A stretch of DNA of 64,000 nucleotides, from assembly GCA_030847615.1 (NCBI GenBank), contig JAUMIR010000005.1:218162645-218226644 (forward strand). Reading direction: 5' to 3'. A model generated the notes under the pieces. That model had not been told where the DNA came from, did no database searches, and was given only the letters and a program-made list of their open reading frames with translations. The position numbers and the translations under genes are program-made. This DNA is from Gambelia wislizenii (taxonomy: Eukaryota > Chordata > Lepidosauria > Squamata > Crotaphytidae). Positions 32,612-45,257 of the stretch are shown piece after piece (within the stretch, counting starts at the first letter, position 1; every line of letters begins with the position of its first letter).

Positions 32612-34080
32612 CATATAAACATTTTTAATGTCAAGCAAGTAACTTCTAGCCAAATAAACAGACTGTCAAAATAGCAGTGCAGCTCTGCTGCAGCCCTTAG
32701 TGAAATGGTTTGTCTCCCTCCCCCAAGCACAGGATCACAGCTGACGAACGGAACTTTGCATACTTGCAAAACAGCAGAGAGGAGGAGAAGGAATGCTCCC
32801 TGACTGAAAATTGGTGGGAATCCTTTTTGTTTGCAAACTGGCTTGCAAAATAGCAGAGAGGATTTTTCAAAGTTTCCTCTAATCGCTACTGACTCTCCCT
32901 CCCTCCCCCCTCTTTTAAGCCCACCCCTGCATCATAGCAACCAATCACAGTGAAGCTCTGCTGTAGCCCTTAGCGGAATGGTTGTTTACACTGCTAATAA
33001 TGTGCTACATTGCAAATATACCGGCAAAAGTAGCGACATCCCTTGCCATGCTATATTTGGGTGTTTTACCTTCCCCCCTTCTGAATGAGGCAATGCTGTG
33101 GTGCGATCCATGGGAACAATGAGCTATCTTAGTGGTATATTTAGAGGAATATTTGCCCGTGAAAACGACCCCTTACATTTGCCAACCTCTGCCCAAGAAA
33201 ACGTAGCACATGGTAAGAAAGTTGTAGTCTTTGCAAGACTTTGTCACATATGGATGGTAAGGTATGAATCTCTGAAACAGGGGTGGGCCATGTGCACCCC
33301 CAGATGTTGTTGGATTGCTACTTCTAGCAGTCCTAGCCAGCATAGCCAAGGTGAGTAGTTCTAGGAGCTATAGTTCCATGATATCTGAAGAGCCATACTT
33401 TGCTTACCTGGGCTCTAAGATACTTGTCTGGCAAAGCTTGTCCTTCCTTCAAGTGATCTTGGAGATATTATCTTTGGACTACATCTCCTAGAATCCCCCA
33501 GTAGCATGAGTGGTAACTGAGGTATTATGGGAGTTATAGTCAAAAAGCTGGGTAGCATTTCAACTGGCCTAAGGGCTCTGTTTGCTGCCCTGCACCTTCT
33601 AAGACAGTTTGTAAAAGTTGTTTTTTGGACTACAACTCCCAGAATTTCTTAGCCAGTAAGGGCACTGGATTCTGGGAGTTGTAGTTCAAAGCATTAACTT
33701 TCCCAGGCTCTGAATTCTGAATGCCTTATCATACTAATGAGTACATATTCCTAGAGGCACCCACATTGTGGTTGGTGCATCCTATATCACGTTTAAGGCA
33801 AACACTGGTTCTCTGAAATTGAGTATCCACCCTGCTTGAAAATCACACCCACTGGCTGTCAACTTGGCTGTCATAGGAATGTAAAACAGTCCTTTACATT
33901 CTTGTTCTTTTGTTGCAAATTGTTTGAGACTTGTGTAGCAGGAAAAATACTTTTTAACTGATCACTTCTCTTGAAAGAAGCAAAGATCCCTCCATTCTTT
34001 TCTCTTGGTGTAGTTGAGTGTTGCTTCCTATTTTCAGAGCATGGAAAGCTTCTTTTAAGAGGAATGAATATACTTGAGAT
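32612..34080. other. No gene seen
   Basis: After the foldback/CR1 edge, unique-looking DNA to 33285, then short hairpin repeats. No coding signal. Confidence 0.5.
33285..33705. repeat. Three hairpin repeats of the 'GGACTACAACTCCCAG' type
   Basis: Pairs such as TTTGGACTACAACTCCCAG / CTGGGAGTTGTAGTTCAAA (33617-33699), and worn versions at 33470-33545 and 33285-33400. Other copies lie near 11460-11535, 14155-14250, 14515-14610, 19020-19105, 20230-20330, 36670-36820 and 37120-37225. These are short inverted-repeat elements about 75-150 bp long. Confidence 0.7.
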
Positions 34081-34083
34081 ATA

Positions 34084-34279
34084 CTCCGGATCCACATGGA
34101 TTTGGTTCTGGGACTGCCATGCAGAAAGCAAAAAATGCAGATGGTTGCACTCCATATTACTAAATGGCGGTGACATGTGTGCGGGTACATCAGTGCGTCT
34201 GCGTGCACATCACCACCATTTTAGGTATGGAACATGATGATCGGGGGTGGTTGAAACCATGCATTGGGAGGGTTCACTG
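34084..34279. mobile_element. Decayed Tigger-like MITE, about 196 bp, inverted relative to 27993-28212
   Basis: The right end GGGAGGGTTCACTG is followed by TA. The left end is worn. The inner sequence (TGCAGATGGTTGCA, GGCGGTGACATG) is the reverse-strand match of the 28-kb element. Confidence 0.6.
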
Positions 34280-34817
34280 TAATGACATACTGAAGCCATT
34301 CATAACTGATCAGTGATAGGGATCATGCTCTGGGTCCCTAACTTAAATTAACCATCTGTAAGCTGCTCTGAGAGCCTTTGTGGCTGAAGAGCAGGATAGA
34401 AATACGCTAAATAAATAACTTTCCAAGTTCTTCCTTTTTCATGATCAAATTGTCATCTGTGGGCCAAACTATGAATGGTTAACTCCCAATGTCTGAAACA
34501 TATTGTAAAGATCATGAATGGCTTCTTAAAGGTCATAGCACATAAAATCATCCAAAGGAATGCCCTCTACAGGCATAACAACATTAAAAGGGAAAAGAAG
34601 AAAAGTTGTGGTGGTGTGAAATTCTAGCATGCGCTATGCACATGCATCTGAGAAGTGGATTGATAGCCCCAAAAGCCTATATTAAAATAAGTGAGTCTCA
34701 AAGATGCAGCTAGATTTTCCTCTCTCCACCCTCCCTTTTTATGCTGAAACAGACTAACATGACTATCTCTTTGAAAACATCATTAAAGAAAGCAATGATG
34801 AATTGAAGGAACACTAA

Positions 34818-35392
34818 GGACTATCAGACAAGCCTTTAAAAATGTTCTTTTGCCACCATATTTTACACCTTTTGTGTGCCAGCAAAAGAACCCTTTATAT
34901 CAAATGTAGCTGTGATAGCGAGAAAAAGCAGACTTGTACTTCTGTATTGACAGGTGAGCGTGATCTCGGCAGTTCTCGCGAGAAGACACGAGCATGCTTA
35001 AAAGTAAAAAAAACACAGCTAAATTAAAAAACAAAATGAAAACACAAGCACTGAAACACACTTAAAAGCTTGCCTGCAACATGGGAGGTTCATAAAAAGA
35101 GCATCACATGGCTAGTTTTCACATTTCCACCTGGAAGTATTCTGGCAGGGACCACCCATTGATGCTGGAATTGTGCCAGCAGAACAGGGCACGGTTTCAC
35201 ACACTCACAATCATAGCAAAAAAACCCTCACCACAGCCGAGCTATTGATGGCTTGGCCTTTCAATAATAATAAAAAAGAACACCTTATTGACCACACAAA
35301 ATTGCAAAAGCACAACGTCATGTGGTATTGGCGCCCTTTCGCGTTCATTAGGTGTTGTTATGATGCCATATTTGCCACATCTGATAAAGTCC
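34818..35392. mobile_element. Inverted-repeat element of 575 bp, TSD TAA
   Basis: The left end GGACTATCAGACA has lost bases relative to the right end, ATCTGATAAAGTCC. TAA flanks both sides (34815-34817, 35393-35395). It shares inner blocks with 13405-13982 and 56132-56711, for example CATAAAAAGAGCATCAC and the TTCTTTTGCCA pair near the left end. No coding capacity. Confidence 0.78.
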
Positions 35393-35395
35393 TAA

Positions 35396-38367
35396 GTTCA
35401 GTGGCAGTCCCACTTCTGGGCCTGGAGAAGTTACTTTTTCAGGATGATGACTCTCAGAATTCTCCCAGACAGCATGCCTGTTTTTTTTTTCTTTCCAAAA
35501 AAGTAAGGCCAAGCTGTGTCCTGCCTTCCTGCTGGTGCAACATTTGGATTCAATTCTTCCTTTTCAGTTCTGAGGCAGGCACAACTTCACAAGACCTCCT
35601 TCACAAAGCATAATCTTTAGCCACACCCAGTGTTCAAACACCATATTCACATGGCTGTTCGGTGGACTGGATTTCAAAGGGAGGAATGTCAGAAGAGAGC
35701 CTCCAAATGTAAATGACCTCCAGATGTGAACGTTTTCTGCTCCTGATCTGGGCTTATGGATAAGGAGCCAGGAATGCCTCTGTCTACTTATCTATATTGA
35801 AAGCGAAGACGGTTCTGCTACAGCAGGGTGGGGACAAACAGAGAGGACGAGACACACAGAACCAGCAACAAGCAGCCAAGGGAAAAACTGAACCACTGTT
35901 TGAAGCCAATCAGGGTGTGAGCTGTGTTTAAAATAATATTCCCCCTGTGTGCATGGTAATATTTTAAATTACACATCAGCTATCAGAAATCCAGCCTCAG
36001 GCAATTTAGCCTGGGATGGGCCCTGTCAAGTAAAGTATAAAAAGAAAGGGATTTGACTTTCAGGAAGTTCAGCCTCCCCTTAATCAGGGCTTTTGATTCC
36101 ATCTTACATCCTGATATTCCTCCTGAGATGCCTGATGGAGAGACACAAAGGTTCTTCACTGGATACAGCTGAAATGGAGTTTGGCAGCAACAGCTGTGTT
36201 CTGTGTGCACTTAAAAAAAAAAGAAAAAAGCTCCATGCATAAATTGTGGCAAACAGATTTCCAGGACCGAGAGTCATCTCAAGAGGTTTTTGTGAAGGAC
36301 TGACCAGTATGGAGGCAGCATTGAATAAATAAATACAACAATGGATTGTTATTTGGCTTATAAACTGATTTTTACTTAAGGGCAATGAAAATCCATTCCC
36401 CCTTCTCCTTTTGAAAATATGTGCTATGTGGTTAACTAATCATAGTACTTCTGCCAATAACTTATTTCAGTTTTCTCTTCTAATCTTTTTTCTCCACTCA
36501 AACATAATAAAACATGATTAGAGATTTATACAAAGAGGCCTTATACTGACCCTCAGGGCTGTGCCAAGACCTTTTGCTGCCTGCAAACCTTAAGTGCTGT
36601 CCTTGCCCCACCCAAAGTAGGACTTTGGGGGGGCACTACTGAATACAGTAGGTTACAGTATGGAGCAGGGATGGGAATCATGTGGCCCTCCACCTGTTAA
36701 GGACTGAAACGCCCAGTGTTTCTTACCCTTGGCTATGTTGTTCCTCACCCTTGGCTATGTTCACTAGATAGAGCTGCTGGCACTTGCAGTTCAACAACAT
36801 CTACATAGCTGCATGATTCCCAGCTCTGGTATAAAGTGTGTGTGTGGTGGGGAGGGGGGGAAGGTGTAAATGCACATTTCATGGGTGGACCTTAGAACTT
36901 CAAAAAGCCCCTGCCCATGTTGATTGGGGGATTCTGGGAGTTCTAATTCCTGAAATACTTTTTTGGGTGGAATTTCCACCTAAGCCATGACTTACCTCCA
37001 TCAGCAGGTCCCCCCCAGCCCTCTGAATAGTATTTTCATGGGAGCTGGGAAGGATGCTGTGGGGAGAAATGGATGATGAAGTCTGCTTCTGCCAACCCAG
37101 TTGCACGTATGTACATCTATGTCAAAGGTGGGAAAACAGATGTTGTTGAACTGCATTTCCCAGCATTCCTCACCATCTGTAATCCTGGCTAGGGTTGCTG
37201 TGATTTGCAGTCCAACATCTGGTTTCCCACTGTGCTCTAGATCCAGCACATAATCTTGTAGGTAGGATTTTAATATTCAGATGCATAGTTGTATCAAAGA
37301 TGGTGCAACTTGATTCTGAGTTTATGTGAGTAGGATTGGGCTATACAATTCCTATCTTGTCTATCCCTGAATAAGCTCTGTGGTTAGCATTTGTTTTTTC
37401 ACTTTACACTGCATTTATTCAGGTTTTAATAAGTATTTGCCAAAGGCTGTTGTGGTATCTCCATGGCTGAGCTTGGATATGAACACATAGGCAGGTATAT
37501 ACAATTCCTAAAGCAGCACAGATTTCCATAACTGATATAATTTCCATTTTAAAATATGGCCGCAGAGTTTCCACACAAAAATCAGGATCTGGGGTGGGGA
37601 AAAGGAGTTGCTGTGCTTAGAATAGCTGTGCAGAAATTCTCAGGAGAAGGAATCCTAAGAAGCTTCCTTTTCCTCATAGCATAGCTGTGAATGATCAAGG
37701 CAAGGAGGTGGGTGGAAGGAGGAGTTGAATTACCTGAAAAGTCAGGAGGACTCCCCATTATCTATGGCCCAAAGGTGAGTGGAAAAACATCTCAGGTATT
37801 TAGCTACCTTAGGTGTTTCCAATCTAGGCATCTCTCTCCCACACCCTGGCCCTTCTCTCTTAGTCCTCCCAGGCTCCACAAGGCTTCAGTCAACAGAAAA
37901 GTTAGTCATCCAGTTGAGGGACTACCTGTTATATTTAAAGCTGGAAGCCACAAGCGTAAGCAAACATATTAAGTAAAACAACAAATGGACACCACCCATG
38001 GCAGCCAAATCACCCTCCACCCTACTTCTAGGATTTCTTTCACTCTTTGAGGGTTTTGAAGTGTCACAATTCAGCCCTGGCAATAGAAACCACAACTGTC
38101 ACAATCCCCTTTCTGTGCAACTTTTAAAGGAACAGCTGCACTGTCAGCATCCTTACCATGATTACTTGGTCAACAATTGAATCCCCCTCTTCTGATCCCC
38201 CTTTGCTTGCTTTGTCCACCCACGTTCTGCTGATAGTACACTTTTCCTGGACTCCCTCCCCTTTCTGGGCCTCTTTCTTCCTCTCTCCATCACTATAGTG
38301 TTTTCTTTCCTTGCCTTGCTTTTCCTTTCCTCCTGAGCTCTGTTAAAGATGTGAAATTCTGCGACCC
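35396..38367. other. No gene seen
   Basis: Two worn short hairpin repeats (36670-36820, containing a direct duplication of CCTTGGCTATGTT, and 37120-37225). No frame with family resemblance. Confidence 0.55.
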
Positions 38368-38370
38368 TTA

Positions 38371-38686
38371 GGACTTTTTCAGACGAACCTAAAATCTGGA
38401 AGAAGCTGTCGGGAGAGGAACCCAGCTGCTCCACGGCAGGGGGCAGTTTCTGATGGCACTGTCCCTCTCGCGTTACCCTCCGTGTTCCTTCCATGTTGCA
38501 TGAAAGGAAAAGGCACCAGTTTTTATCCACGAAGAACTTACGTGAATAAAAAGTGGCACCTTTTCCTTCCATGCGACACGGAAGGAACACAGAGGGTAAT
38601 GCGAGAGGGACGGCACCCTGCCGCGGAGCAGCTGCGTTCCTCTCCCGACGGCTTCTTCCGGATTTTAGGTTCATCTGAAAAAGTCC
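38371..38686. mobile_element. Foldback element, 316-bp palindrome, TSD TTA
   Basis: It begins GGACTTTTTCAGACG and ends with the complement (one mismatch). TTA flanks both ends (38368-38370, 38687-38689). The arms pair over most of the length around a centre near 38528 (CACGAAGAACTTACGTG). No coding capacity. Its end sequence is shared with the 8249 element but its arm sequence is different, so it is another family with the same ends. Confidence 0.88.
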
Positions 38687-38689
38687 TTA

Positions 38690-41065
38690 CTGTCTCAAAT
38701 TCAGTAGTCTGAATAAATCTAGGACATCTAGGACTGTACATATGGCCTCCAGTATCTTACTAGTGTTCTTCTTGTACCCTGTCCTAGGGGGAATCTGTCA
38801 GCTGAGACAACTTCTTCACTTTGCCTAAGGCAGTGGAGGATGGTGGCTGTAATGTCAGTGGCATGCTGAATTTGCTCTTTAAAGAAGCTATCCAAGATGT
38901 TGATCCCTAGTTCCCAAATAGGTCCGGCACTTGGAATACTTACTTTAAAGTTCAGACTAAAACCCAGGGCAGATTCACCACTCTGAGACACCAGCCTCTA
39001 AGTGTAAGGCCAACCCTGGGTCACGCTGATTAATAGATTAAAATCTGCAGCCATTGAGATTACCCTATGTTATAACTATCCTCCTGCCTTGTAACTACTG
39101 CAAGCTATTTCTGTGGCATGCCTTGTGAGAATGAGAGTTTCCAGGGTGCCAAACGGTAGAAAAATTAGAAACTTGCAAGTCTAAAAGCTGAGACACTAAG
39201 GGAGATCTCTTTTCAGCGATGGCTGCCAATGGCTTCTATCTCACTAGGGTGGTGAACCTGTTCTGATAATTGGTCTCAACTTTAAAGCTGATAGCCAAGG
39301 TGCTAAGCCTGTTTTGGATTCAGAAACTTGGATGGCTCTTTTAAAGTTTGGACTAAAACTTGGAGTGGATTCAACACCCCAGTGACTTAATGGAAGTTAA
39401 CAGCCACGACTGCAGGACTCATAGCATATCAGGGCAAATAAGCATCTCCATTTCTTTGTCATTGTTGCAAGAACCTAGTCCTCTCCATCTCAGTCCCGCT
39501 GCCCTGTGCCGTTTCCTCCCGGACTCTGCTAAAGGTGCAACATTCTATAGTTTGAATAAACCTAGCAAGTGGGTTGTTCATAAGTGTGCCATGTTTGTTC
39601 TGATCAAAGAATGGTATGGGCAATGGAGTCAACATGGGGATTTAAATATAAACACAGCAACGTAATAATCATGCTTCTGCACCTTTTTGAGTTAACATCT
39701 GCTTTTACAATAGGTCTCTCCTTTTTAATGTTCCAGATTTTCCCTCCCACTGAATATCTGTTTCCCATTATTTCCCTCAAGATAAATGGTTTGCATAGTT
39801 CTAGGCTGAATCTCACACTATTATTTCCTGCCCATATGGTGTCTCGAAAACCAAGGCATCATAAAATGGACTGAAGATTTATTGCACAAGAAGCAATGCT
39901 TTTATTTTTTTTAAAAAAAGAGAAAAGTAAATTGTTTGCCTGTGTTTTGTTTATATGTAAAGAACAGTAAATGTGTGAGAGATGGAGCCTAATCCTAAAC
40001 ATGTTGGCTATGATTCCAAGGTGCCTATGACAACTCCGAATATACTTTTAAACTTTTGGAAGGTCACAGGAGGGAGATAGAAATGTGAAGCATATGTTCT
40101 GTGGCAACAGCTTTGAGTATACACCTACAGATTGGACCAGGTAATGCTACTGCCACCCCTGCCAAAAGTTCCAAGTTTCACTTATTGGATAGCATCTGCA
40201 GATACTTTTTTCAAAAGATACCTGTGACATCTTAGTTGCAGAAGGAAGAGGCACAGTAGTATAATGGCTGAGGTCTGCACAGTTACTGTTATGGACCACA
40301 GCTCCCAGAATTCTACTTACCATACTGGCTAAGGGATTACTGTCTGATGTAGAAGGTCATTTACTTGGGGTGTGTTATATTTTTTAAAATCATTTTAATG
40401 GCCTTTGAAAAGCTGTTTGAAATTAATGTTTTTAATACATTGTTTAATTGGTTTTTAACATTTGCATTATCTGTTGTTTTAACTGTATTTTGTTCTAACT
40501 CATATTGGCTGGCACCCTGTTAGCGACATACACATGCGGAAGCTGCATAATACACAAGGAACGAATTATTTTCCACAGTGCAACAGACATATTCTGCTGA
40601 CAGCAGTGGAAGTAGAGTTGTGCGTACACCAATGTTGCACATTGCAGTTGTGCAGTGGCACCCAAATCATTGAGATATGTTGTGCAATGTTGCTATTCTG
40701 CATAGGAGCTGTGTAGTGCTGGTGTAGCATATCTTTTGCTTATAGCTATTTACATGATGCTGAGGGAATGTTGGATTGCAGCCATTGTGTGCTGCCTTGG
40801 GTTCCATGTTGCAGGGGGTGGGGGAGAAGCAAGATATATATTGAATAAATATATAAATAAAAATATTTATTCATTTATTTAATCTATATCCCACCTTTCT
40901 TCTAATATAGGACCCAGGTGGCACCAAGAAGAGGTAAAGCAAAATGCAATTCCACATATTTTCAGTGGAGATGCTACATAATTTTTGCTCAGTTCTTTTG
41001 CTTGGTTTAGTATTAAGATTATGATGCCATATACTAATTATCTTCAAATAAACTGCATGTGTTTA
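38690..41065. other. No gene seen
   Basis: Unique-looking DNA with one LINE/SINE-type tail (CTGCCTTGGGTTCC then AAATA-rich, 40792-40880). No supported coding region. Confidence 0.55.
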
Positions 41066-41072
41066 TGCACAT

Positions 41073-41262
41073 GTTATGTGCCTTCAAATCATTTCTGACT
41101 TTAGGCAACCCCAAGGGGAACCTGTTATGGGGTTTTCTTGGCAAGATTTAACAAGAGGAGGTTTGCCACTGACTTCTACTCTGGTTGAGAAAGTGAGACT
41201 TGTTCAGGGTCACCCAGTGGTTTTCCATGGCTGAGCAGGGATTTGAACCCCAGTCTCCGAGA
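41073..41262 (-). repeat. Sauria-type SINE, 3' part, minus strand
   Basis: It reads from the BovB tail (ATGTGCCTTCAAATCATTTC) through GGTCACCCAGTGG to the box GGGATTTGAACCCCAG. It lacks the outer head and directly abuts the next SINE. Confidence 0.8.
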
Positions 41263-41482
41263 GTGAGAGCCAGTGTGGTATAGTGGTTTGGGTGTTGAAG
41301 TAGGACTCTGTGAAGACCAGGATTCAAATCCCCACTTGGCCATGGAAACCTATTGCACCCAGTGAATTTCCATGGCCAAGTGGGGATTTGGGAAAGCCAC
41401 ACGATCTCAGCCTCAGAGGAAGGCAATGGCAAACCTCCTCTGAATAAATCCTGTCAAGAAATTCCCATGATAGGTTCATCTT
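41263..41482 (+). repeat. Sauria-type SINE, plus strand, with internal disturbance
   Basis: Head GAGAGCCAGTGTGGTATAGT and box GGATTCAAATCCCC. Around 41330-41390 a short inverted stretch (TTGGCCATGGAAACC / AATTTCCATGGCCAA) replaces the usual body sequence. The end contacts the next SINE. Confidence 0.8.
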
Positions 41483-41720
41483 TTGTTGTTGTGTACCTTC
41501 AAGTTGCTTCTGACTTATGGTGACCCTAAGGCAACCCTATCACGGAATTTTCTTGGTAAGATTTCTTCAGAGGAGGTTTGGCTTTGCCTTCCTCTGAAGT
41601 GGAGAGAATATGACCTGTCCAAGGTCACCCAGTGGGTTTCCATGGCCACGTGGGGATTTGACCCTGGTCTCCAGAATCGTTGTCCAATGCTCAAACCACT
41701 ACACCACATTAGTTTGCCTT
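41483..41720 (-). repeat. Sauria-type SINE, minus strand
   Basis: Complete from the tail (GTTGTGTACCTTCAAGTTGC) to the head complement (AAACCACTACACCACA at about 41693-41708). It is tail-to-tail with the preceding SINE. Confidence 0.85.
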
Positions 41721-41963
41721 AAGGTCACGATAAGTTGGAAACAACTTGAAGGCACACAACAACAACTCCCAGAGTCCTAATCCAGCACTTAGATTACAAT
41801 ACCACACTGACACTTTTTGCATACATTTTTTTTTAAAAAAATAATGAACTGAATAGATTTAGTGGGATCACCCTTAAGTTTTAAATAACTGGAAGTTATT
41901 TTGCATACAGACACACTTTTAGAAAGTTTAAGATCTCCTTCTGCCATATGTTTTGTCATATAT

Positions 41964-42330
41964 CAGTGGTTCTTAACCTGTAGTCCATGGACCCTCAGGG
42001 GACTGCAATGTCCTCAGAGGGGGTCTGTGAAGGCTTGAAGGCTGCTCAGCCCACGTAACAGGAGCCAAGGCAAAGGCTGGTTGTTTTAGCCTGCCCATTG
42101 CTCTTCAATCCATTCCAGCCACAAATTTGCTAGAAGAAGCAGGAGAAAAGTCTTCCCTCCCACACCAGTGCCTCTAAGGGAAAAGTTGATGGAGGGTGTA
42201 ATTGTATTATTATTGTTATTGTTATGCTGTTGTTGTTAGGGTTTTAAATCTTGAGTTAAGTCTTGGGGGTCGGCGGCAACAAAATATATTTAAAGGGGGT
42301 CCCTGGTAAAGAAAATGTTAAGAGCCACTG
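41964..42330. mobile_element. hAT-like element, second copy, 367 bp
   Basis: Same family and orientation as 6954-7350, beginning CAGTGGTTCTTAACCTG and ending AAGAGCCACTG. The flanks TCATATAT and TCATTATA could be a worn 8-bp duplication. Confidence 0.7.
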
Positions 42331-42334
42331 TCAT

Positions 42335-44785
42335 TATATGTTATAAAATTATTTTTAAAATCCACTGTCATTTTTTCTTCAAATTAATCTACTGAGATTT
42401 CAATTATTACATTTGTTGTAATATTCCAGAATCTAAGATGAATATTCATTTTTTAAATTGCCAGTCTTCTCAGCTATTAAATTGGTAAGCATATCCATGG
42501 TTTAAAGTATTTTTCTTTTCCTTTCCCTTTCCCCCTGTTATCATGAATAGAGTAAAATTTGCATTGGAAAACTTGCATAGAGATCATCTACAGTGAAAAA
42601 CATTCCCATAGTCAATTGGTTATTTAGCCCAATTTATATTCATTTGTTTTTCCATTTGATTCTTATTAGACTTTACGTCCAAGTTAATGACCATGCATGA
42701 ACTCTAAAGGTGAAATCCAACATCACTCACACCTAAAGGAGACACATTGAAATCAATGGGACTCAAGTTAGCTGTGACTAACAAGTTCTCTTCATTTCAA
42801 TGGGTCTCCTCTATGTAGGACTAACATTGGATCTAGCACTGACTTGCAAGCATGAATTTTATACCCATATATTATATTAAATATATTAATTATATGAAAT
42901 AATGCTTTCAATGCCATTTATGGTTCTCACTGTTGTGACTACCTCATATAGGATATACTGCCTCATATAGGACAGTTTCATCTTTCTCTCTCTTAAAACC
43001 CTTAATATTCTTGTTTGTTCTTATAGCTATGCATAATGGTTCAGTGAAGATTTGAAAAATTATAGCAGGGACCAGTCTTGCCATGTGCCACCCTGTAAAT
43101 CAGTGGTGAGCAACATGTGGTCCACAGGCTGCATGGAGTCATAGCACCCATTTTGTGACCTACATGCCACCTTGCCTTGTCATGCCACCTTGCCTTGTGT
43201 GTGTGCGTGTGTGTATGTGCCTTCAAATCGCCCGTTGGCTTGTGGCAACCCCATGAATTTCATAGGGTTTTCTTAGGCAAGGAATACTCAGAGGTGGTTT
43301 TGCCAGTTCCTTCCTCTGGAATATAACATATAGCACCTGGGATTCATTGGTGGTCTCCCATCCAAGTACTAACCAGGACCGATCCTGCTTAGCTCCCAAG
43401 ATCAGATGGGATCTGGTGCCTTTAGGGTATTTAGGCCCTTCATATACTTGATATACTCTGCTGAAATTGCAGTGGCCTTCATTTTCCCTTCCTTCCTTGC
43501 ATCCAGAATGGAAATAGACACTCTGTCTTACCATCTCTACAGGAGCTCTATCGTACAGGGAGGTTATTCCAGCACTCATCATCACCCTTCATCAGCTATA
43601 TAGGGATAACACATAGCCCTGACGCACCATGTGATGTTTTTGTGAGGATTACCACAACAAAATTATGTGTGAAGTGCTCTGAACACTCTTCAGCATTATA
43701 TAAATGGTTATAATAATTTCTTTTTCCTCTTTGAAATACAGATGTTTTGAAAACCTCTTTTAAGCACCCATCTGTGGCAGAAATTGAGAATTATTTTTAT
43801 TATTGATAATGGTATGATGCTGACTATTTCCTATGTCATACTACATAACATTTTCATTTTCTTTAAAAGATGTTGTTTGTTTCTTTCAAAAGTATCTATT
43901 TGTAGTAAATATCATAGATATTGAAATGTCTTCTAGTTTTGTCAAAACAAAACAAAACAAGAGCTGGGCCATGAGGTTAACAACCTGATTCAGTTGTGGT
44001 TTCATATGGAACATGGAAAAAATACTTTTTTGGATTACTGTCTCCAGGGGTATCCCCAAACAACATGATCTGAGGAGTCTCCCCAAACAACATGATCATG
44101 CTGGCCAGAGGACCATAAGTGGTTTAATTTAAAAGGTAACTTTACCAAGTTCTGCATTTTAGGGTAAAATGGAGAGATTTTGCCTTTCTTTTTACAGTGG
44201 CAGCACAGAGATGTTGTGAGTGCAAAACAAGGGGGATGCATGTGTCTATTATAAGTACACCATGACAATTTCATTGACTGACAGCAATCAGTAGCCAATC
44301 AGTGTCAGTTCCAGAGTCTGCTCATGGCTTCTTTCTCTGATTGGTTGGAAGAGGATCAACCAGAGAAAGAAATCTGCCTTCTACCACAAGGTATGATAAG
44401 CCAGCCATAGATTGAAGCTCTGTGGTTTGTTTAGCCAACCCTGTTGCAAGTGCAGAGATCAAGCAGAACGTGCTGTCATGCTGTTTGTTCACAACAAGCA
44501 AGGGTTCCAGTGGATTCCTGGCTTGTTGTGTTGTGAGAACACACCCATTGAGTCATCTGCACCTGGAGAAGAGGCTTCATGAAGCTATGAAGGGCTGTGT
44601 GGATTATACCAGCAACCTGCCTCATCCAACATTTTGTTTCCCCCAATGGACAGACTGTGGACCTCGGTGCAGAGCAACTTCTCGGTGCAAAGCAACAAAG
44701 CAACTAATGTACCCCAGCAAATGGTGCTCACTTAGAGGCACATCTCATGACTTGAAATGCACTGAATCTTGTGGTCTGTTGCTCT
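42335..44785. other. No gene seen apart from the 5S-SINE
   Basis: AT-rich flanks around the SINE at 43195-43440. The tandem ATGATCTGAGG/ATGATCATGC area (44065-44100) repeats CCCCAAACAACATGATC twice. No coding signal. Confidence 0.5.
43195..43440 (-). repeat. 5S-rRNA-derived SINE, minus strand, well preserved
   Basis: The tail TGCCTTCAAATCGCCCGTTG and the CATAGGGTTTTCTTAGGCAA body lead to the 5S part. That part contains GGTCTCCCATCCAAGTACTA and CCTGCTTAGCTCCCAAGATC, the complement of the conserved 5S internal promoter region. Confidence 0.85.
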
Positions 44786-44788
44786 AAA

Positions 44789-45257
44789 GGGCTTGTCTAC
44801 ACTGGCAAAAATATTATGTGGGCTCCAGACAACATGCAGCTACTTCTGGGGAGGATGCACATTTTTTGCCCTTAACCCAACTTTGCTCAAACTAAGTGAA
44901 GTTGAGGAAAACCCTGGGGTTTCCTGGAAATTCTGGAGTGACCTCAGGGTCTTTTGCTGGCTGGGGAGCTGGATCATATCCGAGTCAGCTCAATCCAGTT
45001 GTCCACATGCAAACGTGGCACCATCTCCCTTACCCCATGCTGAGCAGTGCAGGGAAGGGGAGGGATCCCCATTGCAACTACCACTAACACTTCCTCACCA
45101 GCCGAAGAGCTCCGTAGAAAGCCTGCCCAGTGCGCCGTTGCTTCTGCTGAGGTCAGAACTGGGCACCCATGTGATCAACAAGTAGGGAATGGAGCAACCC
45201 CTTCCTTGTCCTGTTCTGGACTGGCCCCAGATTTAAACAGCCAGTGTAGACAAGCCC
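44789..45257. mobile_element. Inverted-repeat element, 469 bp (GGGCTTGTCTACACTGGC ends)
   Basis: Both ends carry the same 18-base inverted repeat without mismatch. The flanks add AAA and TTT, which extends the symmetry. The core has no transposase. Right-end relatives occur at 54276, and a left-end-like stretch lies at 62104. Confidence 0.78.

Noticed and set aside
43340..43440. Possible 5S rRNA gene
   Set aside because: Only part of 5S is present, mutated, and fused to a BovB-type tail; it is a SINE.
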